Positions 1 through 8,234 of a stretch of 64,000 nt of DNA are shown piece after piece (the stretch's first letter is position 1; each line of letters opens with the position of its first letter). The notes beneath the pieces were generated by a model. The model searched no databases, was not told the origin of the DNA, and saw only the letters and a program-made list of their open reading frames with translations. The stretch spans positions 62,001 to 126,000 of the forward strand of contig NZ_CANLSU010000003.1 of NCBI RefSeq assembly GCF_947493875.1. The letters are read 5' to 3'. The position numbers and the translations under genes are program-made. This stretch comes from an uncultured Marinococcus sp. GTDB lineage: Bacteria > Bacillota > Bacilli > Bacillales > Marinococcaceae.

Positions 1-1
1 T

Positions 2-1471
2 ACGCTGAATGGTGTTCATATTTTACCTTTTTATCCATACAGCTCGGATGACGGCTTCTCGGTGATAGATTATTTTCAGGTGGATCCTGAGCTCGGGGAA
101 TGGAAAGATATCGAGAATATGGCCACAGATTATGACTTAATGTTTGACGCAGTGATTAACCATATTTCGGCAGGAAGCAACTGGTTTCAAGGTTATTTGA
201 AAGGAGAACCGGCATACAAAAATTATTTTATCGAGGCAGATCCTGAAGCTGACTACAGTAAAGTCACCAGGCCAAGAGCGCTGCCGCTCCTGACTAAATT
301 TGAAACAGCCCAAGGCTCTAAACACATTTGGACCACGTTTAGCGAAGATCAAGTTGACTTAAACTATAAAAATCCGGATGTGGTGGCGAAGATTATTGAA
401 TTACTTCTTTTTTATATTAGTAAAGGAGCAAAAATGATCCGCCTGGATGCCATCGGGTTTTTATGGAAGGAGATGGGGACTACGTCTATCCATCTGGATC
501 AGACTCACAAAATGATTCAGGTTTTTAGAATAATTATTGAAGCTATTGCGCCGGAAGTTATTTTAATAACAGAAACGAATGTGCCTCATAAAGACAATAT
601 TAGTTACTTTGGCTCCGGGTACAATGAAGCGGGCATGGTATATCAATTTCCCCTCCCTCCATTAACACTGCACGCATTTTTGACGGGAAATGCTAAACAT
701 TTGTCGGAATGGGCGGGAAGTTTGGAAGAGACAACAGAGGAAACGACCTTCTTTAACTTTTTAGCTTCGCACGACGGTATTGGTGTGCGCCCGGTAGAGG
801 GGATTCTTGCTAACGAAGAAGTGGAAAAAATGATTGAAACAGTATATGAACATGGTGGGAAGGTGTCCTATAAAGATAATGGAAATGGCATGAAAAGTCC
901 TTATGAACTAAACATCAATTATTTAGATGCGCTCTCCCATCCGAAGGACGAACAGGAATTGAAGGTAGCACGTTTTCTCGCAGCTCAGTCAGTACTGCTG
1001 TCTATGGCCGGTGTTCCCGGAATCTATATACACAGTTTATTCGGCTCGCGCAATTATCATCAGGGAGTAGAAGAAACTGAACGTTTCCGTACGATTAATA
1101 GAGAGAAGATGGACCGGCAGATGCTGGAGGAGGAATTGAACGACCCTGGGTCGCTTCGTCACAAGGTCTTCTCTAAGTTCAAACAGCTTATTGCTATTCG
1201 GACCAATGAAAAAGCTTTTCATCCGAATAGTGCTCAACAGGTGCTGTTTTTGAATAACCAGGTTTTTTCTTTAGTGAGAACAGATAAACACAACTCAGAA
1301 GAGCAAGTCACTGTATTAGTGAACGTATCAAATGAAGAACAAGAAGTAGCTATAGATGTTCGAAATAATCAAAAGACGATGAGAGATCTTATAAGTGGTC
1401 AGCAATTGGAAGTGAGGGATAAAAAAGTTAATACAACACTGAAGCCGTATGCAGCTGCCTGGCTTAAATAA
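2..1471 (+). CDS. GH13_18 sugar phosphorylase (sucrose / glucosylglycerate phosphorylase-like), 5' truncated
   Basis: The reading frame is open to the window edge: bases 2-61 encode a conserved family segment containing LPFYPYSSDDGFS, so the GTG at 62 is not the start and the true N-terminus lies outside. Counting from base 62, the catalytic Asp nucleophile sits in IRLDAIGF (about residue 129), the acid/base Glu in LITETNV (about 171) and the transition-state Asp in ASHDG (about 239). The form LDAIGFLWKEMGT is typical of the GH13_18 branch that includes glucosylglycerate, glucosylglycerol and sucrose-6-phosphate phosphorylases rather than classical sucrose phosphorylase. These cytoplasmic enzymes split an alpha-glucoside with phosphate to give glucose 1-phosphate. 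The sodium symporter 45 bp downstream probably imports the substrate. The exact acceptor is not readable from sequence; an osmolyte glucoside is an inference from the halophilic context. Confidence 0.9.
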   Translation, partial: TLNGVHILPFYPYSSDDGFSVIDYFQVDPELGEWKDIENMATDYDLMFDAVINHISAGSNWFQGYLKGEPAYKNYFIEADPEADYSKVTRPRALPLLTKFETAQGSKHIWTTFSEDQVDLNYKNPDVVAKIIELLLFYISKGAKMIRLDAIGFLWKEMGTTSIHLDQTHKMIQVFRIIIEAIAPEVILITETNVPHKDNISYFGSGYNEAGMVYQFPLPPLTLHAFLTGNAKHLSEWAGSLEETTEETTFFNFLASHDGIGVRPVEGILANEEVEKMIETVYEHGGKVSYKDNGNGMKSPYELNINYLDALSHPKDEQELKVARFLAAQSVLLSMAGVPGIYIHSLFGSRNYHQGVEETERFRTINREKMDRQMLEEELNDPGSLRHKVFSKFKQLIAIRTNEKAFHPNSAQQVLFLNNQVFSLVRTDKHNSEEQVTVLVNVSNEEQEVAIDVRNNQKTMRDLISGQQLEVRDKKVNTTLKPYAAAWLK

Positions 1472-1516
1472 GGGGCCGACAGCCACATATAGAAGATATC
1501 AAAGGAGGAGCACAGA

Positions 1517-3139
1517 ATGAATAATTTTACGATGATAGATTTCGTAGTCTTGATTGTGTATGTTGTTGGGATTGCTTTATTTGGGGCTTTCTTCGGAAGA
1601 AATCAGAAATCGACGAAGGATTATTTCTTAGGCGGGCGCAGCATCCCCTGGTGGGCCGTCGGCCTGTCAGTGATGGCCACCCAGGCAAGCGCAATAACGT
1701 TTATAGGGGCCCCGGGCTGGGGCTACGAAGGCGGGCTTGACCGTATCAATACCTATATCAATTTACCGCTTGTTATGGCTTTTTTAATGGTGACGCTAGT
1801 GCCATTTTTTTACCGTACAGAAGTGTATACAGCCTATGAGTATCTGGAAAGAAGATTTGATACGAAAACAAGATCGCTGACAGCGGCGTTATTTCTGGTA
1901 TCACGGGGCTTGGCCACTGGAGTTGTATTGTATGCGCCGGCCCTGGTTCTTTCAGTGGTAACTGGGTGGAACGTCAATCTGACGATTGCTCTTATGGCCG
2001 TAATCGCTATTGCGTATACAGTGTTAGGCGGGATTTCCGCCGTCATTTGGACAGATGTAATTCAAATGTTTGTTTTATGGCTTGGTGCTATTTTAGCGAT
2101 CTTTACGATTATCGGCACGCTCCCGGACGGGTTTTCTGGCGCGGTTTCATTAGGCGCGCATGAAGGAATGCTTGAGTCACTGGATTTTCAATTCGACCTC
2201 TCGGCGGAATATAGCATTTGGGCAGGTGTGATCGGCGGTTTTTTCCTTCACGCTGCATACTTTGGTGCTGACCAAAGCCAGATTCAGCGTGTATTGACTA
2301 GTAAGTCGATCAAGGAAAGCAAAATGTCTTTATTAATAAGCGGTTTGTTTATTTTTCCTCAGATGCTGCTGTTTTTATTTATCGGTATTTTGCTTTACGC
2401 TTACTACCAGTATGTGGGCCAGCCTGACATAGAAAACTTGAACGAATTGTTCCCGCTGTTTGTAGTGAATAATTTACCGGTAGGAATTACAGGATTGATT
2501 ATTGCAGGGGTATTTGCTGCCGCAATGTCAAGTTTGGACTCTGCTTTGAACTCTTTGTCGGCAGTAACTGTTCGTGACTTTTACGCGAAATTTTTCAAGA
2601 AAAACGGATCGGAAGAGCACTACTTGAAAGCGTCAAGGTGGGCAACTGTTTTCTGGGGAATCTACGCCACTATTTTTGCATTCTTTGCTGGCAACCTGGG
2701 GCCGGTGATTGAAACGGTCAACCAGATCGGTTCTTACTTTTATGGTGCTTTGCTCGGTGTGTTTCTGTTGGCCATTTTTGTTCGGCGTGCGAACGGCACA
2801 GGGGCTTTCGCAGGTGTCATAGCGGGTATGGCAGCTGTTTGGCTTGTTATTACGTTTGCCGAAATTTCATTTTTGTATAATAACGCCGTTGGCGCTATCG
2901 TTTCGGTAATTATAGGGTATGGGGTGAGTCTGCTGGCTCCTGCACCGGAAAAGAAGAAAACACAGGGCCTAATCTTTGGAGATAAAGAGCCTCTTCAGGA
3001 AGAGCTGCAGAGGCGACAGTCGCAGGCAGAAAAGGTAAAAGAGCAGGAAGAGGAACGATCGATGAAAAAATGGCCGTACATTCTTGTGGCGTATTTCTTC
3101 GTTACGCTGATAATTCTTTATCTATTCCAGATAGCATAA
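1517..3139 (+). CDS. Sodium:solute symporter (SSF family)
   Basis: A 540-aa protein with about 13 hydrophobic segments. The N-terminus reads KDYFLGGRSIPWWAVG, the SSF hallmark, followed by ATQASAITFIG around residue 55 and an AAAMSSLDSALNS segment near 335, which matches the family region lining the sodium site. It should import a sugar or other organic solute using the sodium gradient, the usual driving force in halophiles. AAAGGAGG lies 7-8 bp before the ATG. It sits 45 bp after the GH13_18 phosphorylase, so the substrate is probably the glucoside cleaved by that enzyme; this is inference from context. The charged C-terminal tail (about residues 480-515, rich in E, K and Q) before a last TM helix is longer than in many homologues. 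Confidence 0.9.
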   Translation: MNNFTMIDFVVLIVYVVGIALFGAFFGRNQKSTKDYFLGGRSIPWWAVGLSVMATQASAITFIGAPGWGYEGGLDRINTYINLPLVMAFLMVTLVPFFYRTEVYTAYEYLERRFDTKTRSLTAALFLVSRGLATGVVLYAPALVLSVVTGWNVNLTIALMAVIAIAYTVLGGISAVIWTDVIQMFVLWLGAILAIFTIIGTLPDGFSGAVSLGAHEGMLESLDFQFDLSAEYSIWAGVIGGFFLHAAYFGADQSQIQRVLTSKSIKESKMSLLISGLFIFPQMLLFLFIGILLYAYYQYVGQPDIENLNELFPLFVVNNLPVGITGLIIAGVFAAAMSSLDSALNSLSAVTVRDFYAKFFKKNGSEEHYLKASRWATVFWGIYATIFAFFAGNLGPVIETVNQIGSYFYGALLGVFLLAIFVRRANGTGAFAGVIAGMAAVWLVITFAEISFLYNNAVGAIVSVIIGYGVSLLAPAPEKKKTQGLIFGDKEPLQEELQRRQSQAEKVKEQEEERSMKKWPYILVAYFFVTLIILYLFQIA

Positions 3140-3151
3140 GGCGGGAAAAGA

Positions 3152-3700
3152 ATGAATAAATTTGTCTTAAATGCGAATCTAGGTCACTCCGAGGCTGTAA
3201 AAAACATTAAAGAATATCAACAGAATATTGTAGAGAAATGGCGGCGTCTATTTAAAAATGACAAAAGCAGGCTTGTAGCAATCGAAAAGCTGTATCTTCC
3301 TTTCTGGTGCTTCAATTACGAGTACCAAAGCAGACAAATGAAAAATAAAATCGAAGGAAAAGTAGCAGTGGAAACATACAAGCATCATACAGCGATTTTA
3401 CCGGACAACACCGCTTTTTTTGAATTAACAAAAGACCTTACTATACTTCCGGTAAAGGGAAAACCAGTGCCTGAAGTAGCCCGGAACGAAATTTACTGGG
3501 AAGCGTTTGGCAGAGAAAAAAAACGAAAAGATATTAAAATTGAGATTGTTGATACTGGTTTGTTGTATGTTCCCTACTGGGTAGGTTACGTAAATAAAGA
3601 AGAGATAGATATTGTAATTGTGGATGCGACGACTGGGAAAATTGACCTCGGCTTGAAAGAGTCTATGCTCGAGGCAATAATGGCGAATTCTGAAAAATAG
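3152..3700 (+). CDS. Conserved-looking soluble protein of unknown function
   Basis: I do not recognise this 182-aa protein. It has no signal peptide or membrane segment and is rich in Lys, aromatic residues and alternating beta-type stretches. Two similar short stretches, YLPFWCFNYEY (about residue 50) and LLYVPYWVGYV (about 142), suggest an internal two-fold beta repeat. The ribosome binding site is weak (GGCGGGAAAAGA). It begins 12 bp after the symporter stop and is the last gene before a strong hairpin at 3841, so it is most likely cotranscribed with the phosphorylase and symporter. The coupling to sugar use is inferred only from position. Confidence 0.6.
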   Translation: MNKFVLNANLGHSEAVKNIKEYQQNIVEKWRRLFKNDKSRLVAIEKLYLPFWCFNYEYQSRQMKNKIEGKVAVETYKHHTAILPDNTAFFELTKDLTILPVKGKPVPEVARNEIYWEAFGREKKRKDIKIEIVDTGLLYVPYWVGYVNKEEIDIVIVDATTGKIDLGLKESMLEAIMANSEK

Positions 3701-3840
3701 TGTGTACAGTCATAAAGGGAAGAAAACTATAATAGATAAAGATAAGGTAATTATTCATATGCAAGAGGATTTTACTAAAGTTATATGTAAGCGATTTCGA
3801 ATTGCAGTTCATACATGTTGAATTTTCTATACAATGATTA

Positions 3841-3876
3841 AAAGAAGGCCAACTGTTTAGGTTGTTGGCCTTCTTT
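3841..3876 (+). terminator. Rho-independent terminator
   Basis: A perfect 13-bp stem AAAGAAGGCCAAC / GTTGGCCTTCTTT with a 10-nt loop, ending in T-rich sequence. It lies 140 bp after the gene ending at 3700 and closes the phosphorylase-symporter operon. The A-rich left arm means it could also work weakly on the other strand. Confidence 0.75.
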
Positions 3877-4033
3877 AAGCGAAGTTAAGAATCTACCTGT
3901 TTCAGTATAGAAGAAATCGAGATTATGGAAACGTATTTTATTAGCATAGGAATTTATCTCATTTGGAAATATTACTTTTGTTTACTATAAGGAGAAGGCG
4001 TATAGTTCAAAAATAAGGACACTGGTTCCTGCA

Positions 4034-4065
4034 TAAAAAAAGCAGAACGCTAGCGCTCTGCTTTC
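4034..4065 (-). terminator. Rho-independent terminator
   Basis: The stem AAGCAGA / TCTGCTT extends through an inner CGCTAGCG palindrome with one mismatch. On the minus strand it is followed by a run of six or more T, so it terminates the permease-remnant / Nudix transcript. Confidence 0.75.
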
Positions 4066-4110
4066 CGGGAGACGTGAACATAGAGTGTTCTATGACGTGT
4101 CTTTTGGTTA

Positions 4111-4635
4111 TTATTCACTGTCTAATCCGTTTTTCTTATAGACGTACATAAATATGCCCAATGTGAGGACAAGCCAGGCGAGAAGGACGCTGGTGTCTGT
4201 GATGTTCCACTTGTACTCCGTGCTTGAAGATAGCGTTTCGGCCAAATTGGCCAGCACCCCGCTGTACGTGTAATTCAATATCTCCGCAAACGTCTCATTG
4301 AATACTTTGAGCACTGGAGTCGAGGTGAAAAGTACTAAAATAGGCGTGCTGACGAGCGTCGCCTGTGCCTGATTTTTAGCGAAAACACCAATAATGTAGC
4401 CAATCACAATACTGATCAGGGTGGCGAGGGTCGTAATGACAAGATACGTGAGAATCGGAATATCCCCCAGAGAGACACCGCTCGCAGGAACGAGCAGAAT
4501 GTTGGTGGCTACCAGGATCCGGAGAGTGCTGATCAATGTGATTGTATTTACGTAAGCGTAGTTTATAAGTTTGGGCTTAAAGGCATTAGCTGTCGAGGGG
4601 GAGGCAGCCGTGAAGATGGGCCTGGAAAAGCGCAA
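4111..4635 (-). pseudogene. Truncated ABC-2 type permease remnant
   Basis: The frame encodes up to 174 aa. From about residue 25 on it shows five hydrophobic helices with the spacing of the C-terminal half of an ABC-2 family membrane subunit, ending YVYKKNGLDSE, a common type of tail. The first 25 codons are the out-of-frame end of the upstream Nudix gene, they lack a membrane or soluble N-terminal domain, and the only start is a TTG inside that gene. Intact ABC-2 permeases are usually 230 aa or more and are accompanied by an ATPase, absent here. I read it as the 3' end of a permease gene left after a deletion that placed it against the Nudix gene. A translated short protein coupled to the Nudix gene is possible but less likely. 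Confidence 0.55.
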
Positions 4636-5086
4636 AGCTTAATTCTCCGTCAGAGAACGTATTGTCTTTGACTTTATGGATGCATTCGGTAATAGGGAGA
4701 GAATAAACCTGAATGTTTTCGTGGTCTTCGAGCTGCTGCTCCTGCTGGAGGTTCACGTCATCGGTAAAGAAAACGTGGGTGCGGTCGTTACTTCGCCAGG
4801 AGGCCGGAAGCATCGTTCCTAAATAACTTAAGTCTCCACATATGTATCCTGTTTCTTCAGCCAGCTCTCTCCGGGCGGCTTGAACGAGTGTTTCACCCGG
4901 TTCCACTCCGCCGCCTGGCAGCTGCACAACCACAGCGTCGACTGCCGGACGGTATTGTCTGATAAGAAGAAAAGCATCTTCTTTTTTGGCCAGAACAACG
5001 ACACCGTCCGGTTCGTCCAGCGTAATGAACTTTCTGCCCCGTTGATCCGAAATGACGTGCTCGCCCTGTTCCTGCTTTTCATTCAT
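4586..5086 (-). CDS. Nudix hydrolase (ADP-ribose pyrophosphatase-like)
   Basis: The 166-aa cytoplasmic protein has a full Nudix box at about residues 58-80: GGGVEPGETL, then AARRELAEETGY, which matches GX5EX7REUXEEXGU. The upstream RQYRPAV segment is typical of NDP-sugar / ADP-ribose hydrolases. It should split a nucleoside diphosphate linked to another group using magnesium. AGGAGG-like GGAGG lies 8 bp before the ATG. The gene runs into a permease remnant with a 50-bp overlap, so its C-terminus may have been altered by the same deletion. The exact substrate cannot be told. Confidence 0.85.
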   Translation of the reverse strand: MNEKQEQGEHVISDQRGRKFITLDEPDGVVVLAKKEDAFLLIRQYRPAVDAVVVQLPGGGVEPGETLVQAARRELAEETGYICGDLSYLGTMLPASWRSNDRTHVFFTDDVNLQQEQQLEDHENIQVYSLPITECIHKVKDNTFSDGELSFALFQAHLHGCLPLDS

Positions 5087-5120
5087 ATTATCTGCCTCCG
5101 TTTATTAGTTAGTGGTGGTG

Positions 5121-5684
5121 CTACTTGCCCCGAAGCCTGTCCGCTAATTCGTGCTCCGAAAAACGGATGCGGGTGATCTGGTGGTTGTCGTTCATCCACG
5201 CCTGACCCTGAATATTCTCGGTGTCCTGTTGGGCATTATCCTGATAGGCCACCTGAAGATGAAAGTCATAGGCCCGGTCGGCGGTTTCCCATTGGGTAAG
5301 GCGAAGATCTTTGACATTCATTTCCATCTGGTTCTCCTCCGCAATCATGTGGTAGTGGGCAGCGTGAACACGTACAAATTCTTCATAGGCATCCGCTGTA
5401 AAATATTCTCTGTACTGCTTCTGGTAATACGCGTCGAGCTCGGAATTTCCTTCGGTATTATCCGTTTCGTTTTCTATATCCCCAATCACCGTGGCATGTT
5501 CGGTGTCATTCAACAGCTGTACTAACGTTTCATCCGGCCCACTGAATTGGTTCGTTAACACGCGTTTCAAATTTGATCGATCCTGTTGAATGTTAATGTC
5601 ATTCATACCGGTACAGCCTCCGGAAAAAACGAGAAGAAAAATTGCTACAGTTAAAATGAGCGGTCTTTGCAGCAATAGCGGCAT
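5121..5684 (-). CDS. Lipoprotein of unknown function
   Basis: The N-terminus is a lipoprotein signal: short, hydrophobic (LILTVAIFLLVF) and ending in the lipobox SGGC with Cys at about residue 24. The mature part of about 160 aa is acidic and rich in Asn, Gln and Glu, with a long helical stretch (about 85-115) that carries many Tyr and His residues. I do not recognise a family. AAGGAG precedes the ATG by 8 bp. It sits 34 bp upstream of the Nudix gene on the same strand, so the two may be cotranscribed. Confidence 0.75.
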   Translation of the reverse strand: MPLLLQRPLILTVAIFLLVFSGGCTGMNDINIQQDRSNLKRVLTNQFSGPDETLVQLLNDTEHATVIGDIENETDNTEGNSELDAYYQKQYREYFTADAYEEFVRVHAAHYHMIAEENQMEMNVKDLRLTQWETADRAYDFHLQVAYQDNAQQDTENIQGQAWMNDNHQITRIRFSEHELADRLRGK

Positions 5685-5834
5685 TCTATTCGCTCCTTTT
5701 CAAAGAGAAAGTACAATTTACCCTCTTTCCCCATTTATTGTAAAAAAGTATCATAGAGGGAAAGAAAAGTAAATTCAATAACTGAAAACATGGTTTACAT
5801 TAAATGAGGCGGCTCTATTTGAACAAGGAGGGTT

Positions 5835-6053
5835 ATGATGCGCGCCAGGGTCAGAATGATATGTATAGTTCTTCTTTCGTTAGCCTGTCTCGTCCTTGGT
5901 GTAATCGTTTTGGTGTCGATTCCAGAGCGGGAGACACCAACATCGCTGATGGTCGCGCAGGGCGTGGTCCTTCTTTTAGTCGGGATTAAGTTTCTGATAA
6001 ACCTGAAACGACCATCGAAACAAAATCATCAGAAAAGCGGTTCCCGCCCATGA
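5835..6053 (+). CDS. Small membrane protein, two helices
   Basis: A 71-72 aa protein with two hydrophobic segments (about residues 8-28 and 40-58) and a basic tail ending KQNHQKSGSRP. AAGGAGG at 5825-5831 lies only 3 bp before the ATG at 5835 but 6 bp before the second ATG at 5838, so translation probably begins at 5838. It is divergent from the lipoprotein at 5684. No function can be assigned. Confidence 0.6.
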   Translation: MMRARVRMICIVLLSLACLVLGVIVLVSIPERETPTSLMVAQGVVLLLVGIKFLINLKRPSKQNHQKSGSRP

Positions 6054-6162
6054 TAAAGAGAGGCGGCAGTAGCCAAGTAACCATCACAGCTTCAATTCTG
6101 ACAGGTTCTAAGCAGGCATCTGAAGGATTGCTGTTGTGAAGCTGGAATGAATTTAAGGACGA

Positions 6163-6297
6163 GTGACAGCCGTTCAAAGCATTCACCGTATTCTCCACGA
6201 TCTTGATGTGTATGACAATGGCCATGGTCAGCATCCTTATGGAGTCACTCATATGCAGGATGGAAAAAACGTTGACGAAATGGCCAGCTCTTATTAG
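6163..6297 (+). CDS. Possible 44-aa ORF, weak
   Basis: A GTG-started frame with AAGGAC 3 bp upstream. The product is soluble, ends VDEMASSY and contains the stretch VYDNGHGQHPYGVTHM rich in His and Gly. It could be a remnant of a longer gene or chance. No homology is recognised. Confidence 0.2.
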   Translation: MTAVQSIHRILHDLDVYDNGHGQHPYGVTHMQDGKNVDEMASSY

Positions 6298-6309
6298 AAA
6301 ACTAAGAGA

Positions 6310-6453
6310 GTGAACACCTATAACTCTAATTACTGGAATAACTTGAGAAAATATAAATTTGAAGCATGCAGTCCAAAATTAAAAGGATTATCGGCGACTC
6401 CGCGGCTTTGCAAAGGCTGTGAAAATAGATTCTGCCATATAAGGAAAAGTTGA
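6310..6453 (+). CDS. Possible Cys-rich 47-aa ORF, weak
   Basis: A GTG-started frame without a good ribosome binding site. Its end reads RLCKGCENRFCHIRKS; with an earlier Cys it has four cysteines, which resembles a zinc-knuckle layout. The stop overlaps the -35 box of the arsR promoter. It may be chance. Confidence 0.2.
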   Translation: MNTYNSNYWNNLRKYKFEACSPKLKGLSATPRLCKGCENRFCHIRKS

Positions 6454-6477
6454 CATATCGAGTTGACTCGATATACA
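6450..6477 (+). promoter_or_regulatory. arsR promoter with embedded palindromic operator
   Basis: TTGACA (6450-6455), a 16-bp spacer and TATACA (6472-6477) form a good SigA promoter. The spacer is almost filled by a perfect palindrome, ATATCGAG-TTGA-CTCGATAT (6455-6474). A dimeric ArsR repressor bound here would block RNA polymerase, so autoregulation is likely. Confidence 0.7.
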
Positions 6478-6486
6478 ATGCTGGTT

Positions 6487-6801
6487 ATGGACCCAATAGA
6501 TCTGTTTAAAGCACTTTCAAACGAAACCCGTCTGAAGATTCTCTGGTGGCTGAAGGAACCGGAAAAGCATTTTCCTAAACAGCAGGCCCACCTGCCGAAG
6601 GAGGTAAGCATTGAAGGGGGCGTCTGCGTGGGAGATATTCAGGAAAAAGTGCAGGCTTCCCAGTCCACGGTGTCGCACTATCTGAATATGATGCAGAAGG
6701 CCGGGCTGCTGGAATCCGTCCGCTACGGCCAATGGACGTACTACAGACGAAATGAAGACACACTTCAACGGCTGGCGGAGTATCTGAAAACAGAAATCTA
6801 G
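6487..6801 (+). CDS. ArsR family transcriptional regulator
   Basis: The protein of about 104 aa has the compact winged-helix fold: LFKALSNETRLKIL (about 5-18), the recognition helix region ASQSTVSHYLNMMQKAGLL (about 57-75) and the wing SVRYGQWTYYRRN. The usual ArsR alpha-3 metal site (CxC) is absent, so the signal may not be a metal. ATG 6487 is preferred because the -10 box ends at 6477, giving a nearly leaderless transcript; TTG 6463 lies inside the operator and ATG 6478 would precede the expected transcription start. It probably controls itself and the MFS efflux pump 85 bp downstream. Confidence 0.85.
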   Translation: MDPIDLFKALSNETRLKILWWLKEPEKHFPKQQAHLPKEVSIEGGVCVGDIQEKVQASQSTVSHYLNMMQKAGLLESVRYGQWTYYRRNEDTLQRLAEYLKTEI

Positions 6802-6823
6802 TCATTCAGGTTTCTGTTTTTTT
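6787..6823 (+). terminator. Rho-independent terminator after arsR
   Basis: The stem AAAACAGAAA / TTTCTGTTTT followed by TTT overlaps the arsR stop codon. It would partly separate arsR from the MFS gene, which then needs its own promoter or readthrough. Confidence 0.65.
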
Positions 6824-6886
6824 ACGGCCCATTAAATCGAAAAATCTAGATATTTAATTATAGTGAAATGAATTGAGGTTGAAAGA

Positions 6887-8113
6887 ATGAGTGTACATGA
6901 ACAGGAAAATCATTTGAGCCGCAAACAAAAAGTGCTGGCGTTTACGCTGACGCTGCTGACGTTTGTGATGGGAACGAGCGAGTTTGTTATTGTCGGGCTG
7001 CTTTCAGAAATCTCCTCCGATCTGGGTATACGCCTGGCCACAGCTGGAACGCTCGTATCTGGATTCGCGATTGCCTATGCGATCGGTACGCCGGTATTAA
7101 CCGCTTTTTTGAGCCGGTTTCCTAAATACAGCATTATGATTATGCTGAGCATACTGTTTATCGCTGGCAATGTGGTCAGCGCCTTTGCAGGCACGTACGC
7201 AGTGCTGCTGTTATCAAGGATTGCTACGGCGATGGTAAGCGGCGTATTAACGGCCCTCGCCATGTCGGTTGCAGGGGACACGATGCCGGCGGCCAAAAAG
7301 CCGGCGGTGATCGCTTCCATTTTTGCCGGTTTTACGATCGCCAACGTGCTGGGCGTACCTCTGGGTACGTTTATCGGCCAGCTGTCGAACTGGCAGGTAA
7401 CGTTCTGGGTGACAGCGCTTCTCGGGGTCGTGGCGCTCCTGATTAGTTTAGGGGTTCTTCCGAAGGATATAAAAAGTGAAAAAAGCTCGATCAAGGACCA
7501 GGCTGCCCTTTTTACACAGCCAAGGATTCTGTTAGCCTTCTTGATTCCCATTTTCGGCATCGCCGGCACGTATACGATTTATACGTATATCACGCCTATT
7601 ATTGAAGACGGGCTGTCGATCCCAAGCAGCTATGTGAGTGTCGTGCTTCTCGGCTACGGTGCTTTTTCGATTTTCAGCAACGTATTGGCAGGAAAAATTG
7701 CCAGCCGTAACGGCATCTCGAGGCTCAGGTATGTATTCGTTGTTCAAAGCGTGGTGCTGCTTTCGCTCTATTTCACCATGGCCTCCACCATCGCCGGTTT
7801 AATCAGCATTATGCTTATCGCGGTCATGATTTATGCCATGAACGCCACTATCCAGCTGTATTTAATGAATCTCGCAGAATTGTATTCTCCTTCCGCGAAA
7901 GATTTAGCGTCTGCGCTGACGCCTGTTGCGGTAAACGTCGGGATCGCTTTGGGCTCTGCGGCGGGAGGAGTCGTAGTGGCAGCGGGAAGCATTGCGTTCC
8001 TTCCCTGGGCCGGCGGCCTTTCCGCCCTGATAGCTGCAGGATTGGCTTCGTTAAGCTACGTTCTGGATAGGAAGGAAGCGCGAACTCGGACAGTAAGTAT
8101 TTCATCGGAATAA
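6887..8113 (+). CDS. MFS transporter (DHA1 drug-efflux type)
   Basis: A 408-aa integral membrane protein with 12 predicted helices. GTSEFVIVGLL in helix 1 is the signature of the DHA1 / chloramphenicol-arabinose efflux branch, and SGFAIAYAIGTPVL and the GVPLGTFIGQ motif C-like stretch (about residue 155) mark an antiporter. It should export a small compound in exchange for protons. GAGG lies 8 bp before the ATG. The ArsR gene upstream is the likely regulator; the substrate is unknown. Confidence 0.88.
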   Translation: MSVHEQENHLSRKQKVLAFTLTLLTFVMGTSEFVIVGLLSEISSDLGIRLATAGTLVSGFAIAYAIGTPVLTAFLSRFPKYSIMIMLSILFIAGNVVSAFAGTYAVLLLSRIATAMVSGVLTALAMSVAGDTMPAAKKPAVIASIFAGFTIANVLGVPLGTFIGQLSNWQVTFWVTALLGVVALLISLGVLPKDIKSEKSSIKDQAALFTQPRILLAFLIPIFGIAGTYTIYTYITPIIEDGLSIPSSYVSVVLLGYGAFSIFSNVLAGKIASRNGISRLRYVFVVQSVVLLSLYFTMASTIAGLISIMLIAVMIYAMNATIQLYLMNLAELYSPSAKDLASALTPVAVNVGIALGSAAGGVVVAAGSIAFLPWAGGLSALIAAGLASLSYVLDRKEARTRTVSISSE

Positions 8114-8130
8114 AGACGGCATATATTACT

Positions 8131-8168
8131 AAAAGCATCTCTGGCAGAAAAACAGAGATGCTTTTTTT
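8131..8168 (+). terminator. Rho-independent terminator
   Basis: A perfect stem AAAAGCATCTCT / AGAGATGCTTTT with an 11-nt loop and a run of seven T. It ends the MFS transcript. Confidence 0.85.
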
Positions 8169-8234
8169 GATTGGAGGCTGCAGCAATGGGTATAATAAAG
8201 CCAAACAATGAGCGGTGAAGGGCGGAGAGAAATA

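Larger units (their letters stand above)
3701..4110. other. Intergenic stretch with two terminators
   Basis: This AT-rich gap between convergent genes holds the plus-strand hairpin at 3841 and the minus-strand hairpin at 4034. No convincing gene was seen; a 21-codon hydrophobic frame at about 3923 has no good ribosome binding site. Confidence 0.5.
6054..6454. other. Intergenic stretch with two possible very small ORFs
   Basis: About 400 bp without a clear gene. Two consecutive plus-strand frames starting with GTG (6163-6297, 44 codons; 6310-6453, 47 codons) are described separately as weak candidates. The right end carries the arsR promoter and operator. Confidence 0.4.
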
